Shown: positions 39,330 through 50,300 of the stretch, in pieces | Layout: each line of letters opens with the position of its first letter | Position numbering within the stretch: the first letter of the stretch is position 1 | From: Bacillota bacterium | GTDB taxonomy: Bacteria > Bacillota > Bacilli > ZCTH02-B2 | Length of the DNA stretch: 64,000 nucleotides | Direction of reading: 5' to 3' | Assembly: GCA_017577895.1 (NCBI GenBank) | Contig: PKQY01000001.1 | Span: forward strand, 44,648-108,647 | Notes under the pieces: model-generated | Told to the model about the DNA's origin: nothing | Databases searched by the model: none | What the model saw: only the letters and a program-made list of their open reading frames with translations | Program-made: the position numbers and the translations under genes

Positions 39330-40328
39330 ATGCGGTTGGCAGTGGATGCCATGGGAGGGGATCATGCTCCGGAAGAAATTGTACGCGGGGTTTTGCTTGC
39401 CTTAGAAGATGGATTGGATGTCGAATTCGTGTTGGTGGGTGATGAACGGCAAATCAAAAAGTATTTGCCGAAATCCGACAGACGGCTGCACATTTACCAT
39501 ACCGAGGCGGTGATTACGGCGGAAGAAGAACCAGTGCGGGCCATTCGCCGCAAAAAGGACGCTTCCTTGGTGGTAGCTTGTCAACTGGTCAAAGACAAGG
39601 AAGTGGACGCCATGATCACCGCCGGCAATACCGGCGCATTCATGGCAGCGGGACTGCTCATCGTCGGGCGCATTCCCGGGGTAGATCGACCGGCCTTGGC
39701 CCCGGTGCTTCCGACCGTCGACCGCCGGGGTGTTTTGTTGCTCGATGCCGGTGCCAATATGGATGCCAAGCCGGAACATTTGGTGCAATACGCCCAAATG
39801 GGGGAAGTGTACGTCCGGGGGACGACCGGTCAAGAAGATGTCCGGGTCGGCCTGTTGAATGTCGGCACCGAAGCCGGGAAAGGCAATGAACTGACCAAAG
39901 CGGTGTTTGTGGAATTGCAAAAACAAAATCTCCATTTTGTCGGCAATGTGGAAGCGCGGGATGTGCCCTTCGGCGTGTGCGATGTCGTGGTCTGTGACGG
40001 CTTTGCGGGAAACATCTTGCTCAAGACGATGGAAGGCACCGGGATGATGTTTGCCCGCATGTTGCGGGAAGTGTATGGCATGGGGCTGCTCGGCAAAATC
40101 AGCGCCTTGCTGATTTGGAAACAAGTACAAGCCCTGAAGAAAAAATTGGACTATGCCGAATACGGCGGGGCGCCTTTGTTGGGCGTGGACGGTTTGTTGA
40201 TAAAAAGCCATGGTTCGTCGCAAGCCCGGGCCATTCAACAGACGATCCGACAAACAGCCAAAGCCGTGCAGTATGGTGTCGTTCAACGGATTGCGGAGAA
40301 CATTGGCAAAGGAGAGTCGATGGGATGA
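39330..40328 (+). CDS. plsX: Phosphate acyltransferase PlsX
   Basis: PlsX makes acyl-phosphate from acyl-ACP for membrane lipid synthesis. The 332-residue protein begins [16 protein letters not shown] and has [10 protein letters not shown]-like ([14 protein letters not shown]) near 88, [15 protein letters not shown] near 133 and [17 protein letters not shown] near 212. AAAGGAGA precedes the ATG. The stop overlaps fabH. Confidence 0.96.
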   Translation: MRLAVDAMGGDHAPEEIVRGVLLALEDGLDVEFVLVGDERQIKKYLPKSDRRLHIYHTEAVITAEEEPVRAIRRKKDASLVVACQLVKDKEVDAMITAGNTGAFMAAGLLIVGRIPGVDRPALAPVLPTVDRRGVLLLDAGANMDAKPEHLVQYAQMGEVYVRGTTGQEDVRVGLLNVGTEAGKGNELTKAVFVELQKQNLHFVGNVEARDVPFGVCDVVVCDGFAGNILLKTMEGTGMMFARMLREVYGMGLLGKISALLIWKQVQALKKKLDYAEYGGAPLLGVDGLLIKSHGSSQARAIQQTIRQTAKAVQYGVVQRIAENIGKGESMG

Positions 40329-41317
40329 ACAATCACGTAGGGATTCTCGGGACCGGTTCATACGTGCCGGAAAAGGTGCTGACCAATGCCGATCTGGAAA
40401 AAATGGTCGACACCAGTGATGAATGGATCGTCACCCGCACCGGCATCCGGGAACGACGCATCGCGGCACCGGATCAAGCCGCATCGGATCTGGCCTATGA
40501 AGCGGCGCAAAAGGCACTGTGTTCCGCCGGTCTGCGGGGCGAGGATTTGGACTTGATCATCGTCGCCACGGTCACGCCGGATTCGTTTTTCCCTTCCACG
40601 GCCAACATTTTGCAGGATCGGCTCGGCGCCAGCCGGGCAGCGGCTTTTGACTTGGCGGCGGCCTGTTCCGGTTTTTTGTATGGCGTTGTGACGGCCAGCC
40701 AGTTTGTGCGGACCGGAGCCTATCGGTACATTCTGGTTGTCGGTGTGGACACGTTGTCGAAAATTACGAATTACGAAGACCGCAACACGTGCGTGTTGTT
40801 CGGCGACGGTGCCGGAGCGGTCATCATCGGTCCGGTGCCGGAAGGGTACGGATTGCTGTCTTTTGAACTCGGTTCCGACGGCTCCGGCGCGCCGTTGCTC
40901 AACATGCCGGCGGGCGGTTCCCGGATGCCGGCCAGCATAGAAACGGTGCAGAAAAAGCTGCATACCATCCACATGAGCGGCCAGGACGTGTTCAAGTTTG
41001 CCGTGCGCATCATGCAGACCGCTTCCATGAATGTCATCGAAAAAGCGGGACTTGCACCGTCGGACATCGACTTTTTGATCCCCCACCAGGCCAATTACCG
41101 GATTATCGAAGCGGCCATGCGGCGCCTGCAGCTGGATGAAAGCCGGGTGGTGATCAATTTGGACCGGTACGGCAACATGTCCTCCGCGTCCATTCCCGTC
41201 GCCCTCGATGAGGCGCTGCAACAAGGACGGATCAAGGACGGCGATCGGCTCGTGTTGGTCGGCTTCGGCGGCGGTTTGACCTGGGGAGCGGCGGTCGTCC
41301 GTTGGTATGGGAGGTAA
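40325..41317 (+). CDS. fabH: 3-oxoacyl-ACP synthase III
   Basis: FabH starts fatty-acid chains by joining acyl-CoA with malonyl-ACP. The 330-residue thiolase-fold protein has the catalytic Cys in [11 protein letters not shown] near 113, His in IPHQANYRI near 256 and Asn in [10 protein letters not shown] near 287. The start ATG overlaps the plsX stop. In Bacillus subtilis fabH lies elsewhere with fabF. Here it is inside the FapR operon, an arrangement found in many other bacteria. Confidence 0.96.
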   Translation: MNNHVGILGTGSYVPEKVLTNADLEKMVDTSDEWIVTRTGIRERRIAAPDQAASDLAYEAAQKALCSAGLRGEDLDLIIVATVTPDSFFPSTANILQDRLGASRAAAFDLAAACSGFLYGVVTASQFVRTGAYRYILVVGVDTLSKITNYEDRNTCVLFGDGAGAVIIGPVPEGYGLLSFELGSDGSGAPLLNMPAGGSRMPASIETVQKKLHTIHMSGQDVFKFAVRIMQTASMNVIEKAGLAPSDIDFLIPHQANYRIIEAAMRRLQLDESRVVINLDRYGNMSSASIPVALDEALQQGRIKDGDRLVLVGFGGGLTWGAAVVRWYGR

Positions 41318-41321
41318 AAAC

Positions 41322-42266
41322 ATGGACAAAGGCAAAGTGGCGTGGGTATTTCCCGGACAAGGCGCCCAATACGTCGGCATGGGCCGGGAAATGGCCGATG
41401 CCTATGAAGAAGCGCGAACGGTGTTTGAGCAGGCCGATGACGTGTTAGGCTTTTCACTGTCACGTCTGTGCATGGAAGGCGATGAAGCGGAATTGCGGCG
41501 GACTGAAAACACCCAGCCGGCCATCTTGACCACCAGCATTGCCATGTTGCGGACGTTGCTACGGAATCCGGTGCCGGTGGACTATGTGGCCGGGCACAGC
41601 CTCGGGGAATTTTCCGCGTTGGTGGCGGCCGAGTCGCTTTCATTTGAGTCGGCGGTCCAACTGGTGCGCATTCGCGGCCGGCTGATGGAAGAAGCGGTGC
41701 CGGCCGGCCAAGGTGCGATGGCGGCGGTTCTGGGCCTGGAAGAGGCAGCGCTGTCGGAAATTTGCTCGGCGGTGACGGCCGAGGGCCAGCCGGTCGATAT
41801 GGCCAATTTGAACTGTCCGGGACAAATCGTCATCTCCGGTATCCGCGAAGGCGTCGAAGAAGCGTGCCGCCGGGCCAAGGAGGCCGGTGCCCGGAGAACG
41901 ATGATGTTGGAGGTCAGCGGCCCTTTTCACTCCCGACTCATGCAACCGGCGGCCGAGAAGTTCCGGGCCTATCTGAATGAGGCCGTCATCGCCGACGCAC
42001 GAGTGCCGGTGGTGGCTAATGTGACGGCCCGTCCGGTGCAGGAGGCCGACACCATCCGGGAGTTGTTGTACCGACAAGTGGCTTCTCCGGTGCGCTGGGA
42101 AGAGTCGGTACGGTGGTTGCTGGAGCAAGGCGTGCGGACGTTTGTGGAAATCGGGCCCGGTTCGGTGCTCAGCGGCCTCATTCGGAAAGTGGACCGCAGC
42201 GTGCAGACGATGCAAGTGGAGAAGCCCGCCGATTTGGAAAAAGTATGGGCATTTTTTGCGGGATAA
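41322..42266 (+). CDS. fabD: Malonyl-CoA:ACP transacylase
   Basis: FabD loads malonate onto ACP. The 314-residue protein has [13 protein letters not shown] near residue 8, the nucleophile Ser in [12 protein letters not shown] near 89 and the His in [10 protein letters not shown] near 200. The ribosome site GGGAGGT sets the ATG at 41322. An in-frame ATG 15 bases earlier overlaps fabH and is less well placed. Confidence 0.96.
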   Translation: MDKGKVAWVFPGQGAQYVGMGREMADAYEEARTVFEQADDVLGFSLSRLCMEGDEAELRRTENTQPAILTTSIAMLRTLLRNPVPVDYVAGHSLGEFSALVAAESLSFESAVQLVRIRGRLMEEAVPAGQGAMAAVLGLEEAALSEICSAVTAEGQPVDMANLNCPGQIVISGIREGVEEACRRAKEAGARRTMMLEVSGPFHSRLMQPAAEKFRAYLNEAVIADARVPVVANVTARPVQEADTIRELLYRQVASPVRWEESVRWLLEQGVRTFVEIGPGSVLSGLIRKVDRSVQTMQVEKPADLEKVWAFFAG

Positions 42267-42277
42267 GGAGGAGCGAT

Positions 42278-43015
42278 ATGTCCGAAAAAGTGGCGTTGGT
42301 GACCGGTGCGTCGCGGGGCATCGGAAAAGCCATTGCTTTGGAATTGGCCCGCGCCGGCATGCACGTCGCCGTCAATTTTGCGGGGAACCGGGAAAGCGCT
42401 GAAGCGGTGGCGGCCCAAATCCGGGACATGGGCCGCAAGAGTATCACGGTCCAGGCCGATGTGGCGGACGCAGCGGCAGTGGAAGCCATGTTTCAAGAAG
42501 TGGAACAGCAATTGGGCCCGGTCCTCATTCTCGTCAACAATGCGGGCATCACACGCGACAACTTGTTGTTGCGGATGAAGGAAGCGGAATGGGACCAAGT
42601 GCTGGACACCAACCTGAAAGGGGTTTTCCTCTGCACGAAGCAGGCCTTGCGGCCGATGATGAAAGCCCGTTGGGGGCGGATCATCAACATCACTTCCGTA
42701 TCCGGGGTGATGGGTAATCCCGGGCAGGCCAATTATTCCGCGGCGAAAGCCGGCGTCATCGGCTTGACGAAAACGACGGCCCGGGAAGTGGCCAGCCGCG
42801 GCATCACGGTGAACGCGGTGGCGCCGGGATTCATCGAGACGGACATGACGGCGGCCTTGGGCGAGGAGATGCACCGGCAGCTTGTTCAGCAAATTCCGTT
42901 GGGCCGCTTTGGACAAGCTTCCGAAGTGGCGAGCCTGGTGCGTTTTTTGGCCTCCGAAGAAAGTTCGTACATCACCGGGCAAGTGATTCACGTGGACGGA
43001 GGCATGGCCATGTGA
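42278..43015 (+). CDS. fabG: 3-oxoacyl-ACP reductase
   Basis: FabG reduces 3-oxoacyl-ACP with NADPH. The 245-residue short-chain dehydrogenase has [12 protein letters not shown] near residue 9. NNAGITRDN is near 88. The catalytic Ser and YxxxK are in [21 protein letters not shown] near 140-157. AAGGAGGAG precedes the ATG. The longer upstream frame overlaps fabD and is rejected. Confidence 0.96.
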   Translation: MSEKVALVTGASRGIGKAIALELARAGMHVAVNFAGNRESAEAVAAQIRDMGRKSITVQADVADAAAVEAMFQEVEQQLGPVLILVNNAGITRDNLLLRMKEAEWDQVLDTNLKGVFLCTKQALRPMMKARWGRIINITSVSGVMGNPGQANYSAAKAGVIGLTKTTAREVASRGITVNAVAPGFIETDMTAALGEEMHRQLVQQIPLGRFGQASEVASLVRFLASEESSYITGQVIHVDGGMAM

Positions 43016-43044
43016 ATGGCGCCTGGCTTTTCGGTCGAGCATCC

Positions 43045-43050
43045 CGTATA
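43045..43050 (+). promoter_or_regulatory. Possible -10 element for acpP
   Basis: A perfect TATAAT lies about 25 bases before the acpP start in the fabG-acpP gap. No good -35 is present (best TGGCTT at 17 bases), so an extra promoter for the abundant ACP is possible but unproven. Confidence 0.4.
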
Positions 43051-43075
43051 ATACCCAAGGAGGGAGGTGAAGAAA

Positions 43076-43315
43076 ATGTCAGATCAGGAGATTTTTGAAC
43101 GGGTGAAAAAAATCATCGTGGATCGGCTGGGTGTGGACGAATCGGAAGTGACCTTGGATGCGTCTTTCAAAGACGACTTGGGTGCCGATTCACTGGATGT
43201 CGTGGAATTGGTGATGGAACTGGAAGATGAATTCGAACTGGAAATTTCCGACGAAGAAGCAGAAAAGATCAACACCGTCGGTGAAGTCGTGGAATACATC
43301 AAAGCGCATCAGTAA
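43076..43315 (+). CDS. acpP: Acyl carrier protein
   Basis: ACP carries growing acyl chains on a phosphopantetheine arm. The 79-residue acidic protein has the attachment Ser in [14 protein letters not shown] near residue 37. The AAGGAGGGAGG ribosome site and family length favour ATG at 43076. GTG at 43067 is in frame too. Confidence 0.97.
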   Translation: MSDQEIFERVKKIIVDRLGVDESEVTLDASFKDDLGADSLDVVELVMELEDEFELEISDEEAEKINTVGEVVEYIKAHQ

Positions 43316-43428
43316 TGGGATTGTGATGCGTGGTTTGAGAACATAAAGTTTTTGAGTTTCCTATGTGAAGGAGGTCCCGGCTTTTCGGGGCTTTCTTCTC
43401 CTGTATCTCCACACCCCATCACCTCCGT

Positions 43429-43458
43429 TTGACGGAAACATTTCACCCATGATATCGA
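43429..43458 (+). promoter_or_regulatory. Possible promoter ahead of fabF
   Basis: TTGACG and TATCGA are 18 bases apart in the acpP-fabF gap (211 bases). A hairpin (43468-43486) directly follows, so any transcript from here would meet it at once. The call is weak. The gap also holds a short CCCG/CGGG stem near 43376-43389 that may end acpP transcripts. Confidence 0.3.
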
Positions 43459-43467
43459 TGACAGGAA

Positions 43468-43491
43468 GGCCGGCGATGGACCGGCCCTTTT
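43468..43491 (+). terminator. GC-rich hairpin before fabF
   Basis: GGCCGG and CCGGCC pair around a 7-base loop and are followed by CTTTT. It may partly terminate transcription and lower fabF relative to acpP. Confidence 0.6.
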
Positions 43492-43526
43492 CGATAGAGT
43501 GACCCTTTGGAGGGCGAGGTGAAAGG

Positions 43527-44771
43527 ATGGAAAAACGACGTGTCGTCATTACCGGTCTCGGCGTCATCAGCCCGCTGGGCAACACGGTAGAGGAGTTTTG
43601 GTCGGGGCTTGTGGCTGGCCGTTCCGGTATTGATACGATTCAATCGTTTGATGCCAGCGGTTTTGCCACGACCATCGCCGCGGAAGTGCGCGATTTTGAT
43701 CCGCTGGCGTACATGGATCGCAAGGAAGCCCGCCACATGGATCGGTTTACGCAATTTGCCGTGGCGGCGGCCCAGCAGGCGGTGGACGACGCGGGGCTGA
43801 AGTTCGACGAGATCAACCCGGAAGAAGTCGGCGTGTACATCGGTTCCGGTATTGGTGGCATCAAAACGTTCGAGGAGCAACACCGGGTGTTGTTGGAACG
43901 GGGACCGCGCCGCGTCAGCCCCCATTTTATTCCCATGATGATCGCCAACATGGCGTCGGGCCAAGTGTCCATCCGTTTTGGTGTGCGCGGACCGAACAGC
44001 GCTCCCGTCACGGCTTGTGCCAGCAGTTCCCATGCCATCGGCGACGCCATGCGCTTCATTCAACGGGGAGAAGCCGAAGTGATGATTGCCGGCGGCACGG
44101 AAGCCACCATCACGCCTCTGGCATTGGCTTCTTTTTGCAGCGCCAAGGCCATGAGCACCCGCAACGATGAGCCGGCCCGGGCCAGCCGTCCGTTTGACAA
44201 AGAGCGGGACGGCTTTGTCATGGGTGAAGGAGCGGGCATCCTCATTCTCGAATCGTTGGAACACGCCCAACGGCGAGGGGCCAAAATTTATGCCGAACTC
44301 ATCGGCTATGGCATGTCCGGCGACGCCTACCACGTGACGGCGCCCCATCCGGAAGCCGAAGGAGCCCGGCTGTCCATGCAGCGGGCGCTGAAAGACGCGG
44401 GACTGAAGCCGGAGCAGATCGACTACATCAACGCCCACGGCACTTCGACGCCCCTCAACGATTTGACCGAGACGATGGCCGTGAAAAAAGTGTTCGGTGA
44501 ACACGCGTACCGATTGGCTATCAGCTCGACGAAATCCATGACCGGCCACTTGCTCGGCGCTGCCGGCGCGGTGGAAGCCATTGCCACGGTCATGGCCTTG
44601 CGGGAGCAGATCATCCCGCCGACCATCAACTATGAAGTGCCGGATCCGGATTGCGATCTGGATTATGTGCCCAATCAGGCGCGGCCTGCGAAAATCAATA
44701 CGGCCATGTCCAATTCCTTCGGCTTTGGCGGTCACAATGCGACGATTATTTTAAAACGCTGGGCCGAATGA
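43527..44771 (+). CDS. fabF: 3-oxoacyl-ACP synthase II
   Basis: FabF elongates fatty acids by condensing acyl-ACP with malonyl-ACP. The 414-residue protein has the Cys-His-His triad in [12 protein letters not shown] near 164, [11 protein letters not shown] near 304 and [13 protein letters not shown] near 341. GGAGGGCGAGG lies before the ATG. The stop overlaps the rnc ATG. FabF sits apart from fabH but inside the same cluster. Confidence 0.96.
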   Translation: MEKRRVVITGLGVISPLGNTVEEFWSGLVAGRSGIDTIQSFDASGFATTIAAEVRDFDPLAYMDRKEARHMDRFTQFAVAAAQQAVDDAGLKFDEINPEEVGVYIGSGIGGIKTFEEQHRVLLERGPRRVSPHFIPMMIANMASGQVSIRFGVRGPNSAPVTACASSSHAIGDAMRFIQRGEAEVMIAGGTEATITPLALASFCSAKAMSTRNDEPARASRPFDKERDGFVMGEGAGILILESLEHAQRRGAKIYAELIGYGMSGDAYHVTAPHPEAEGARLSMQRALKDAGLKPEQIDYINAHGTSTPLNDLTETMAVKKVFGEHAYRLAISSTKSMTGHLLGAAGAVEAIATVMALREQIIPPTINYEVPDPDCDLDYVPNQARPAKINTAMSNSFGFGGHNATIILKRWAE

Positions 44772-45523
44772 CGAAGGCGGTGGTCATCCTGAATGCGTGG
44801 GAGTCATTGGAAGAACTGTTGGGCGTTCGGTTTTGCAATCGGGACTTGCTGGCGCAAGCTATGACTCACAAGTCCTACGTCAACGAAATGCGCGCCCGCG
44901 GGCAGGAGATGCCCGACAACGAGCGTTTGGAATTTTTGGGCGATGCCGTACTGGAGTTGGCGGTGTCAGAGTTTTTGTTCCGCGCTTTTCCCGAGATGAG
45001 TGAAGGCGAAATGACCAAGATGCGGGCAGCCATCGTCTGCGAACCGACGTTGGTGACGCTGGCGGAAGCGTTGCGGTTTGGCGAATTCATCCGGCTGGGC
45101 AGAGGCGAAGAGATGACCGGGGGGCGCGCCCGGCCGTCGTTGCTGGCCGATGCGTTTGAAGCGGTGGTCGGAGCTCTCTATTTGGATCAAGGTTATGATG
45201 CGGTAGTGGCCCTCTTGGAACGCCTCATCTTCCCGCGGGTGCGGAACGGAGAATTTTTGCAGAACAACGACTTCAAAAGCCAGCTGCAAGAAGAAGTGCA
45301 GCGGCGCAATTTAGGCCCGTTGCAATACAACATCGCCGAGGAACGGGGGCCGGCCCATCACCGGGAATTCGTGGCGGAAGTGTTTTTAGGGAAGCGGTTG
45401 CTCGGTGTCGGGCAGGGTCGTTCCAAGAAAGAGGCCGAACAACAGGCAGCCGCGCAAGCGTTGCAAAAACTGTCACAGATCGCCCAAGACGGCTCGGTGA
45501 AATGGCCTGGGGACGGAACGTAA
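44768..45523 (+). CDS. rnc: Ribonuclease III
   Basis: RNase III cuts double-stranded RNA in rRNA and mRNA maturation. The 251-residue protein has the signature [14 protein letters not shown] near 55, a catalytic Glu/Asp in [15 protein letters not shown] near 127, and a double-stranded RNA-binding domain at about 165-240 ([20 protein letters not shown]). The start ATG overlaps the fabF stop without a clear ribosome site, which fits translational coupling. The order rnc-smc-ftsY is conserved in Bacilli. Confidence 0.95.
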   Translation: MTKAVVILNAWESLEELLGVRFCNRDLLAQAMTHKSYVNEMRARGQEMPDNERLEFLGDAVLELAVSEFLFRAFPEMSEGEMTKMRAAIVCEPTLVTLAEALRFGEFIRLGRGEEMTGGRARPSLLADAFEAVVGALYLDQGYDAVVALLERLIFPRVRNGEFLQNNDFKSQLQEEVQRRNLGPLQYNIAEERGPAHHREFVAEVFLGKRLLGVGQGRSKKEAEQQAAAQALQKLSQIAQDGSVKWPGDGT

Positions 45524-45590
45524 GGGTTCCTTCCTCATTTTTTTCGTTGCAGCGCATGACAGGCAACGACCTCAAGACGGAGGGAAGCCA

Positions 45591-48500
45591 GTGCATCTGA
45601 AGCGGATCGAGATTACCGGCTTTAAGTCGTTTGCACATCCAACGGAACTGGAGATTTCACCGGGCATTACGGCGGTGGTTGGTCCCAACGGCAGCGGAAA
45701 AAGCAACATCGTCGATGCCATCCGCTGGGTGCTGGGTGAACAGAGCAGCAAGTCGTTGCGCGGTACCAAAATGGAAGACGTCATTTTTGTCGGCAGCCAA
45801 ACCCGAAAACCGCTCAATTACAGTGAAGTGTCCTTGACGCTGAGCAATGAGGATGGCAGCCTGCCGTTGGAGTTTGCCGAAGTGACTCTCACCCGACGGC
45901 TGGATCGTTCGGGCGAGAGCCAATATTTCATCAACCGGCAACCTTGCCGCCTGAAAGACATCACCGATTTGCTGTTGGACACCGGTTTGGGAAAGGACGC
46001 CTATTCCATTATCGGCCAAGGGCGGATTGAAGAAATTTTGAGCCACCGCCCGGAAGATCGGCGGGGGATTTTTGAAGAGGCGGCCGGCATTGTGCGCTAT
46101 CGCATCCGGCGGCGGGAAGCGGAAAAACATCTGGCGGAGACAGAACAAAACATCGCCCGCATCAACGACGTGTTGCATGAGCTGAAGCAGCAGCTGGAGC
46201 CGTTGGAGCGGCAGGCGGAAGTGGCCCGGCAGTATAAGCAGTACCGGCAACAATTGGAAAAAGTCGAAGTGTCCCTCTATTTGTTCCGCATTCAACAAGT
46301 CCACCAGGACTGGCAAGCGGCCAAACAAAAGCTGGAAGAGCTGGAACAAAAATTGGGGACGCACCGCTCGACGTTGGCTCAAGAAGAAGCGCTATTGGCC
46401 GACTTGCGCCAACGGCTGCAACGGGTAGAGGAGGAAATGGAGCAGTTGCATCAAGAGCAGCTGCACGCCGCCAGTGACATGCAGCGGTTGGACGGCCTGC
46501 GGGACATGTTGCGGGAGCGGCGGCGCCAATTGGCCGTGCAAAAACAGCAGGCGGAAGAATCGCATCAAAAAGCGGTCCGACAATTGGCGGAACTGGAACG
46601 GCGCATGACCCAGTTTCGCTTGACGGTGGAGGAAAAAGAACGGGCCTACGAAGAAGTGGCGCTCCAACTGCATGAGGCAGAAACACAACTTCAAACTTCC
46701 AATGCCACGGCCGCGGCCCAGAAAGAACAGGCGGAACAGTTGAAAAACGAGTATTTTGAACTGTCGCACCGTTTGGCCCAATGGCGCAACGAAGAACGGT
46801 TCCAACAGCAGGCGCTCCAGACGTGCCAGGAGCGGCAAGCGCGGTTGGCGCGGGAGTTGGAAGCGCTGAACGAAGAAGAAGAGACGTTGGCCGAAGCCCT
46901 TCGCCGGCTGACGGATGAAAAGCGGGCGCTGGCGCAGCGGATGGCGGAAACAAAGCGGTCCGAAGACGACCTCCGCCACAAGGAGACGCAACAGCGGGCG
47001 GCCATGGAGGCGTGTCAGCAGCAGCTGGAACAATTGCAACAACGCATGTCTCAGTTGCGTTCCCGGCATGAAGTGCTGCGGGAAATGGCCCAGGAATTTT
47101 CCGGTTATTCCCAAGGGGCCAAGACCATCCTGCAGGCGCGAAACAAAAAACGGATTTCCGGCGTGCACGGTGCCGTGGCGGAACTCATTCGCGTGCCGCA
47201 AGAATTGGAAGCCGCGGTGGAGGCCGCTTTGGGCGGCGCCTTGCAACATATTGTGGTCGACGATGAAGCCACCGGCCGGCAATGCATTCTGTACTTAAAG
47301 GAACGGCGGGCCGGCCGCGCCACGTTTTTGCCGCTGGATGTCGTCGGCAAGCTGCGCCCATACAAAGAGCCGGAGCTGCCGCTCAACTTGCCGGGTCTCG
47401 TCGGATTGGCCCACCGGCTGGTTCAGACTGATGAGCGTTACCAGCCGGTGCTGGAGTCTTTGTTGGGGCAAGTGGTGGTGGCGGAACATCTGGAGGCGGC
47501 CAACCGCATTGCCCGGGAAACCGGTTACCGGCTCCGGGTCGTCACGTTGGACGGCGACCTGGTGCATGTGGGCGGGTCCATGACCGGCGGCAGTCCCGTC
47601 GCCCGCAAGACGTCCTTGTTGGGGCGCCAACGGGAATTGGCTGAACTGGAAGCGGCATTACAGGCGCTGACGGCGCAAGAACAGCCGTTGCGACAGCAGC
47701 TGGAGGAACACCGGACTCGCTGCCAACAGTTGCGGGAATCGATGGCATTGTTGCAAGAGGAACAGGCGGCGTTGGCGAATCACATGCAACAGTTGGACTT
47801 GGAGGCAGCCCGCTTGCAAGGCGAAAGCCAACGGCACGATCAACGGAGGGCCGTGTTGGAGGCGGAACAACGCCAGCTGACCGAAGAGATGCAGGAAATC
47901 CAACAGCGCCTCCAGGAAGTGGCCGCGAACATCCAGCAGACGAACCGGAAGGCGGAAGAGATTCGCGGACTCATTGAGCGGTTGCAGAGTGCCGAACAGC
48001 AGTGGGCCCGGCAAATGGATGAACTGCATGAAACCATCGGCCGTCTGCGCACGGAAGCGGCCCGGCTGGATCAACAGCGGAAACATCTGGCGGAACAGCT
48101 TCAAGAACGGCTCGCATCCCACCAGGCGCAACAGGAAGAAGCCGAAGTGTGGCGCCGGCGCATCGAGCGGTTGGAACAACAGGTGGCAAAGACGAAACAA
48201 GACGAAGCCGAAGCGGAAAAGGAACGGCAAGTGTGCGAGCAACGCATGCTTGCGGTAGAACAAGCGTTCGTTCAACGCCGGGATGAAAAACGGCAACTCG
48301 ATCAGCGGCTAGAAGAAGCCCAAGAGCGGCTGCGGCACGTCCAGCGTCAGTTGCAACAGGCGGAAGCCGAGGCCCAACGATGGACGGTGATCGCCAACCG
48401 GCGGGAAGTGGAATTGGATCATCTGCTGTCGGCGCTGGCACGGGATTACGGCATCAGCTATGAATGGGCCCAGGCCCACTATCCATTGCCTGACGATCCG

Positions 48501-49190
48501 ACGGCAGCAGAAAGGGAAGTGGCCCAATTAAAAAGCCGCATCGAACGGTTGGGGGATGTGAACTTGGGCGCCATCGAAGAGTACGAACGTCTGGCGCAGC
48601 GGTATGCGTTTCTTTCCGGCCAACAAGCGGACCTATTGTCGGCCAAGGCCACGTTGCGCGATGCCATTCGGGAATTGGACGAAAAAATGGCCGTCCGTTT
48701 TCAAACGACGTTTGAGACCATTCGGCGGCATTTTCAAGATTTGTTTGCTTCCATGTTCGGCGGCGGACAGGCGGATCTCGTCCTGACCGATCCGGACGAT
48801 TTGTTGCACACGGGCATCGACATTCTCGTCCAACCGCCCGGGAAGCGCATGCAACCGTTGAATTTGCTCTCTGGCGGCGAACGGGCCATGACGGCCATCG
48901 TCCTTTTGTTTGCCATGTTGCGGACGCGGCCCGTCCCCTTCTGTGTGCTCGATGAAGTGGATGCGGCGTTGGATGACGCCAATGTGAGCCGCTTTGCCCG
49001 ACAACTGCGGCGGTTTTCCCAGGATTCGCAGTTTCTCGTCATCACCCACCGTCAAGGTACGATGGAAGAAGCCGACGTGTTGTACGGCGTGGCGATGCAA
49101 GAAGGGGGCGTGTCGGAGGTGTTTTCCCTCTCCTTGTCGGAAGCCGCCGACCATGTCAAGGGCAAAAAACGGATGAAAACCGGCAGTTGA
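45591..49190 (+). CDS. smc: Chromosome segregation SMC ATPase
   Basis: SMC dimers with ScpAB compact and separate chromosomes. The 1199-residue protein has Walker A GPNGSGKS at residues 31-38. Two long Gln/Glu-rich coiled coils (about 170-500 and 680-1000) flank a hinge (about 520-650). C-terminal motifs are LSGGERAMTAIVLLFAM and the Walker B CVLDEVDAALDDAN. GTG at 45591 follows ACGGAGGGAAG. The unusually high Gln and Arg content in the coils is visible. Confidence 0.96.
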   Translation: MHLKRIEITGFKSFAHPTELEISPGITAVVGPNGSGKSNIVDAIRWVLGEQSSKSLRGTKMEDVIFVGSQTRKPLNYSEVSLTLSNEDGSLPLEFAEVTLTRRLDRSGESQYFINRQPCRLKDITDLLLDTGLGKDAYSIIGQGRIEEILSHRPEDRRGIFEEAAGIVRYRIRRREAEKHLAETEQNIARINDVLHELKQQLEPLERQAEVARQYKQYRQQLEKVEVSLYLFRIQQVHQDWQAAKQKLEELEQKLGTHRSTLAQEEALLADLRQRLQRVEEEMEQLHQEQLHAASDMQRLDGLRDMLRERRRQLAVQKQQAEESHQKAVRQLAELERRMTQFRLTVEEKERAYEEVALQLHEAETQLQTSNATAAAQKEQAEQLKNEYFELSHRLAQWRNEERFQQQALQTCQERQARLARELEALNEEEETLAEALRRLTDEKRALAQRMAETKRSEDDLRHKETQQRAAMEACQQQLEQLQQRMSQLRSRHEVLREMAQEFSGYSQGAKTILQARNKKRISGVHGAVAELIRVPQELEAAVEAALGGALQHIVVDDEATGRQCILYLKERRAGRATFLPLDVVGKLRPYKEPELPLNLPGLVGLAHRLVQTDERYQPVLESLLGQVVVAEHLEAANRIARETGYRLRVVTLDGDLVHVGGSMTGGSPVARKTSLLGRQRELAELEAALQALTAQEQPLRQQLEEHRTRCQQLRESMALLQEEQAALANHMQQLDLEAARLQGESQRHDQRRAVLEAEQRQLTEEMQEIQQRLQEVAANIQQTNRKAEEIRGLIERLQSAEQQWARQMDELHETIGRLRTEAARLDQQRKHLAEQLQERLASHQAQQEEAEVWRRRIERLEQQVAKTKQDEAEAEKERQVCEQRMLAVEQAFVQRRDEKRQLDQRLEEAQERLRHVQRQLQQAEAEAQRWTVIANRREVELDHLLSALARDYGISYEWAQAHYPLPDDPTAAEREVAQLKSRIERLGDVNLGAIEEYERLAQRYAFLSGQQADLLSAKATLRDAIRELDEKMAVRFQTTFETIRRHFQDLFASMFGGGQADLVLTDPDDLLHTGIDILVQPPGKRMQPLNLLSGGERAMTAIVLLFAMLRTRPVPFCVLDEVDAALDDANVSRFARQLRRFSQDSQFLVITHRQGTMEEADVLYGVAMQEGGVSEVFSLSLSEAADHVKGKKRMKTGS

Positions 49191-49201
49191 GGAGGTGCAG
49201 C

Positions 49202-50179
49202 ATGGGTTTTTTCAAAAAAATTGCCGCCAAGTTTAAAGAAGGATTGGCCAAATCCCGGGAAAACGTCATGGCCAAAATGGGCCAATTGTTCCAGCGGGGG
49301 AAAATCGACGAGGCGTTTTATGAAGAACTGGAAGAGATTCTCATCATGTCGGACATGGGGGTCCCGACGACGCTGGAGTTGATGGACGAGCTTCGGGAAG
49401 AGGTGAAACAGCGCAAACTGACGGACGCGGCCCAATTGGCCCCACTTTTGGCGGAAAAGCTGATCGCCATGATGAGCGACCGGGAAGAAGAGACGGCCCT
49501 TCGTTTGAAACCCGACGGGTTGAGCGTGTTGTTGTTTGTCGGGGTCAACGGGGTCGGGAAGACGACAACCATCGGCAAGCTGGCTTACCAATTGAAAGAA
49601 CAAGGGAAAAAAGTGATCTTGGCCGCCGGGGACACGTTCCGGGCCGGGGCCATCGAACAGTTGCAAACGTGGGGACAACGGCTGGGGGTGGACGTCATTC
49701 ATCATCAAGCCGGTTCCGATCCGGCGGCCGTCATCTTCGATGCCATCGCGGCGTCCCGTTCCCGCAAGGCGGACGTCTTGTTGTGCGACACGGCCGGGCG
49801 CCTCCACAACAACGTCAACTTGATGCAAGAATTGAGCAAAATTCAGCGGGTCATCCGGCGGGAAATTCCCGACGCGCCCCACGAAGTGTTGTTGGTGTTG
49901 GATGCCACGACCGGTCAAAACGCGTTGAACCAGGCCAAGTTGTTCCGCCAGGCGGTGGACGTCTCGGGCATCGTTTTGACGAAATTGGACGGCACGGCCA
50001 AAGGCGGCATTGTCGTGGCCATCCGCCGGGAATTGGACATTCCGGTCAAATTTGTCGGCCTCGGAGAAAAACCGGAAGATTTGCAGCCCTTTGATGCCAG
50101 AGCGTTTGTCGAAGGGATGTTTGCGCCGTTGTACAACAAAAACGGCGATGTGCCCCAGGAATCCGGGCAGAATAAGTGA
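49202..50179 (+). CDS. ftsY: Signal recognition particle receptor FtsY
   Basis: FtsY is the membrane receptor for SRP-ribosome complexes. The 325-residue protein has a short N-terminal helical region and an NG GTPase domain with GVNGVGKTTTIGKLA near 118, DTAGRLH near 200, TKLDGTAKGG near 260 and GLGEKPEDLQPF near 290. It lacks the long acidic A domain of Escherichia coli, as is normal in Bacilli. GAGGAGGTG sets the ATG at 49202. Confidence 0.96.
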   Translation: MGFFKKIAAKFKEGLAKSRENVMAKMGQLFQRGKIDEAFYEELEEILIMSDMGVPTTLELMDELREEVKQRKLTDAAQLAPLLAEKLIAMMSDREEETALRLKPDGLSVLLFVGVNGVGKTTTIGKLAYQLKEQGKKVILAAGDTFRAGAIEQLQTWGQRLGVDVIHHQAGSDPAAVIFDAIAASRSRKADVLLCDTAGRLHNNVNLMQELSKIQRVIRREIPDAPHEVLLVLDATTGQNALNQAKLFRQAVDVSGIVLTKLDGTAKGGIVVAIRRELDIPVKFVGLGEKPEDLQPFDARAFVEGMFAPLYNKNGDVPQESGQNK

Positions 50180-50192
50180 CAAGGGGAAAACC

Positions 50193-50221
50193 TTGACACC
50201 GGTTGGAAAGTCGGATACACT
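50193..50221 (+). promoter_or_regulatory. Sigma-A promoter of ylxM-ffh
   Basis: TTGACA (50193-50198) and TACACT (50216-50221) are 17 bases apart, just after the ftsY stop. They would drive ylxM, ffh and the ribosomal genes behind them. Confidence 0.8.
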
Positions 50222-50300
50222 GTTTCCGTGCGAAAAACGGCGAAGCACGTTGCCCCTTGAGCGGGCCGAAACATGTCCATGGGATGAAAGAGGCGTCAGC

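Noticed and set aside
43969-44735. Minus-strand open frame opposite fabF (part of a 430-codon frame)
   Set aside because: It mirrors a complete fabF with all catalytic residues and shows no protein motif.
45657-48441. Several minus-strand frames opposite smc, some Pro/Ala-rich
   Set aside because: They are antisense to Gln/Glu-rich coiled-coil codons, which give biased but meaningless frames.
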